NCBI GenBank assembly: GCA_949987565.1
Contig: OX465109.1
Span: forward strand, 21,472,799-21,536,798
Reading direction: 5' to 3'
From: Luidia sarsii
Lineage: Eukaryota; Echinodermata; Asteroidea; Paxillosida; Luidiidae
DNA: 64,000 nucleotides
The position numbers and the translations under genes were made by a program. This document shows, one piece after another, positions 63,557 to 64,000 of this stretch. The notes beneath the pieces are model-generated. The model saw only the letters and a list, made by a program, of their open reading frames with translations. It did not search any database and was not told the DNA's origin. Position 1 is the first letter of the stretch. Every line of letters begins with the position of its first letter.

Positions 63557-64000
63557 TAGAAACAGGTAGGGTCGCTCCCTTCTCCTGAAAATGTTTGAAT
63601 AGAAATTGACTCCGAATTCAGATGTTTTGACTCAGGCCATTCGAGGAATCCTAGGGCTACTTTCAAGCCAGGTTTCAAGGATGAAAACCTAAAATGTAAT
63701 ACGATATGAACACGCAAGGAATATATCTCTGCCCATCACCTCCAAAATCTGCAAATCAACGTCCGCTCGTATAAATACACAGTTGACACTCAGACAGATG
63801 AAGGGTCGTTGCCTTTCCGTGGAAAACCATCAAAGGAAATGTTCTCCAAACTCAGTAACTTTAACACTTGTCGTTAGAGGAACCCTAGGCCTCTTCCTAG
63901 GGTAAATTTGAATGTCGTCAGCGTCATATTTAATGAAATATTAATTTGCAAACCCTCTTTTTCGACTCAGTCACTCTCTGCCGTCGACCATTATGCCAGC

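Larger units (their letters stand above)
9364..64000 (+). repeat. 464-bp satellite array, right arm
   Basis: The array resumes mid-monomer at aggaatcc. Full monomers run from 9425 to 63704 and a partial one continues past the window end. The 117 monomers occupy 54280 bp, which is 117 x 464 minus 8. Nine 1-bp deletions and one insertion account for this: a lost C in tctctgccatcacc at about 25229, 30796, 35435, 39146, 43785, 50745, 56776 and 61879; a lost C near 62220; and one extra A near 47462. All units point the same way. From about 15.6 kb onward the array is built of large, recently copied blocks listed separately. No transposon, gene or non-satellite stretch above 100 bp interrupts it. 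Confidence 0.97.

Noticed and set aside
483..63717. Recurring open frames of 60-84 codons, mostly on the minus strand, one per monomer
   Set aside because: They recur only because the DNA recurs. The monomer length (464) is not a multiple of three, so frames do not run through. Differences between copies are largely amino-acid changing, and several copies are lost by stops or start loss (for example near 17.7 kb) with no sign of selection. No domain or signal is recognisable.
1..64000. CRISPR array or other prokaryotic repeat system
   Set aside because: The units abut with no unique spacers, the period is 464 bp, and there are no genes nearby.
1..64000. Ribosomal intergenic spacer or telomeric array
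   Set aside because: There is no rRNA sequence, no polymerase I promoter-like block that I recognise, and no short telomere repeat in 64 kb. A spacer origin cannot be excluded strictly but has no support here.

Overview
The window is almost entirely one tandem repeat. I find no credible protein-coding gene, RNA gene, CRISPR array, operon or bacterial regulatory element. A non-coding satellite with a 464-bp monomer runs head to tail, always in the same orientation, from base 1 to about 8187 and again from about 9364 to the last base, roughly 135 monomers in all. An array this size with layered higher-order structure points to eukaryotic heterochromatin (centromeric, pericentromeric, subtelomeric, or a sex or B chromosome). 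I do not recognise the family and cannot name the organism from the sequence.

Layout. (1) 1-8187: left arm, 17 monomers starting exactly at 1+464n (n = 0-16) and a truncated 18th starting at 7889. It contains a tandemly duplicated tetramer (2609-4464 and 4465-6320), and its last two monomers are clearly decayed. (2) 8188-9363: a 1176-bp unrelated insert that replaces about 114 bp of a monomer. It holds six copies of a ~121-bp minisatellite (8479 to about 9196), flanked by short direct repeats 903 bp apart. (3) 9364-64000: right arm. A 61-bp monomer tail is followed by 117 complete monomers (9425-63704) and a partial one. The 117 monomers span 117 x 464 minus 8 bp. I can account for this with nine 1-bp deletions and one 1-bp insertion.

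Structure at other scales. Below the monomer, the 464-bp unit is an old, diverged dimer: bases 98-208 align to 328-438 at a constant 230-bp offset, about 71 of 111 identical by hand count. Above the monomer, blocks of monomers have been copied as units: 2-mer (928 bp), 4-mer (1856), 9-mer (4176), 11-mer (5103), 12-mer (5567), 15-mer (6960) and 18-mer (8350). These blocks are nested and overlapping, and several junctions can be bracketed closely. The 9-mer duplication lies inside one copy of the 12-mer (15622 to 25365 = 9743 = 5567 + 4176). The right arm therefore reads as a record of recent, successive unequal exchanges rather than one regular higher-order repeat.

There are no genes to work together here. 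Short open frames of 60-84 codons recur because the monomer recurs; 464 is not a multiple of three and their variants are mostly amino-acid changing, so I do not annotate them as coding. The candidates for something undescribed are the satellite itself, its dimeric origin, the nested amplification history with possibly recurrent breakpoints, and the minisatellite-bearing insert.
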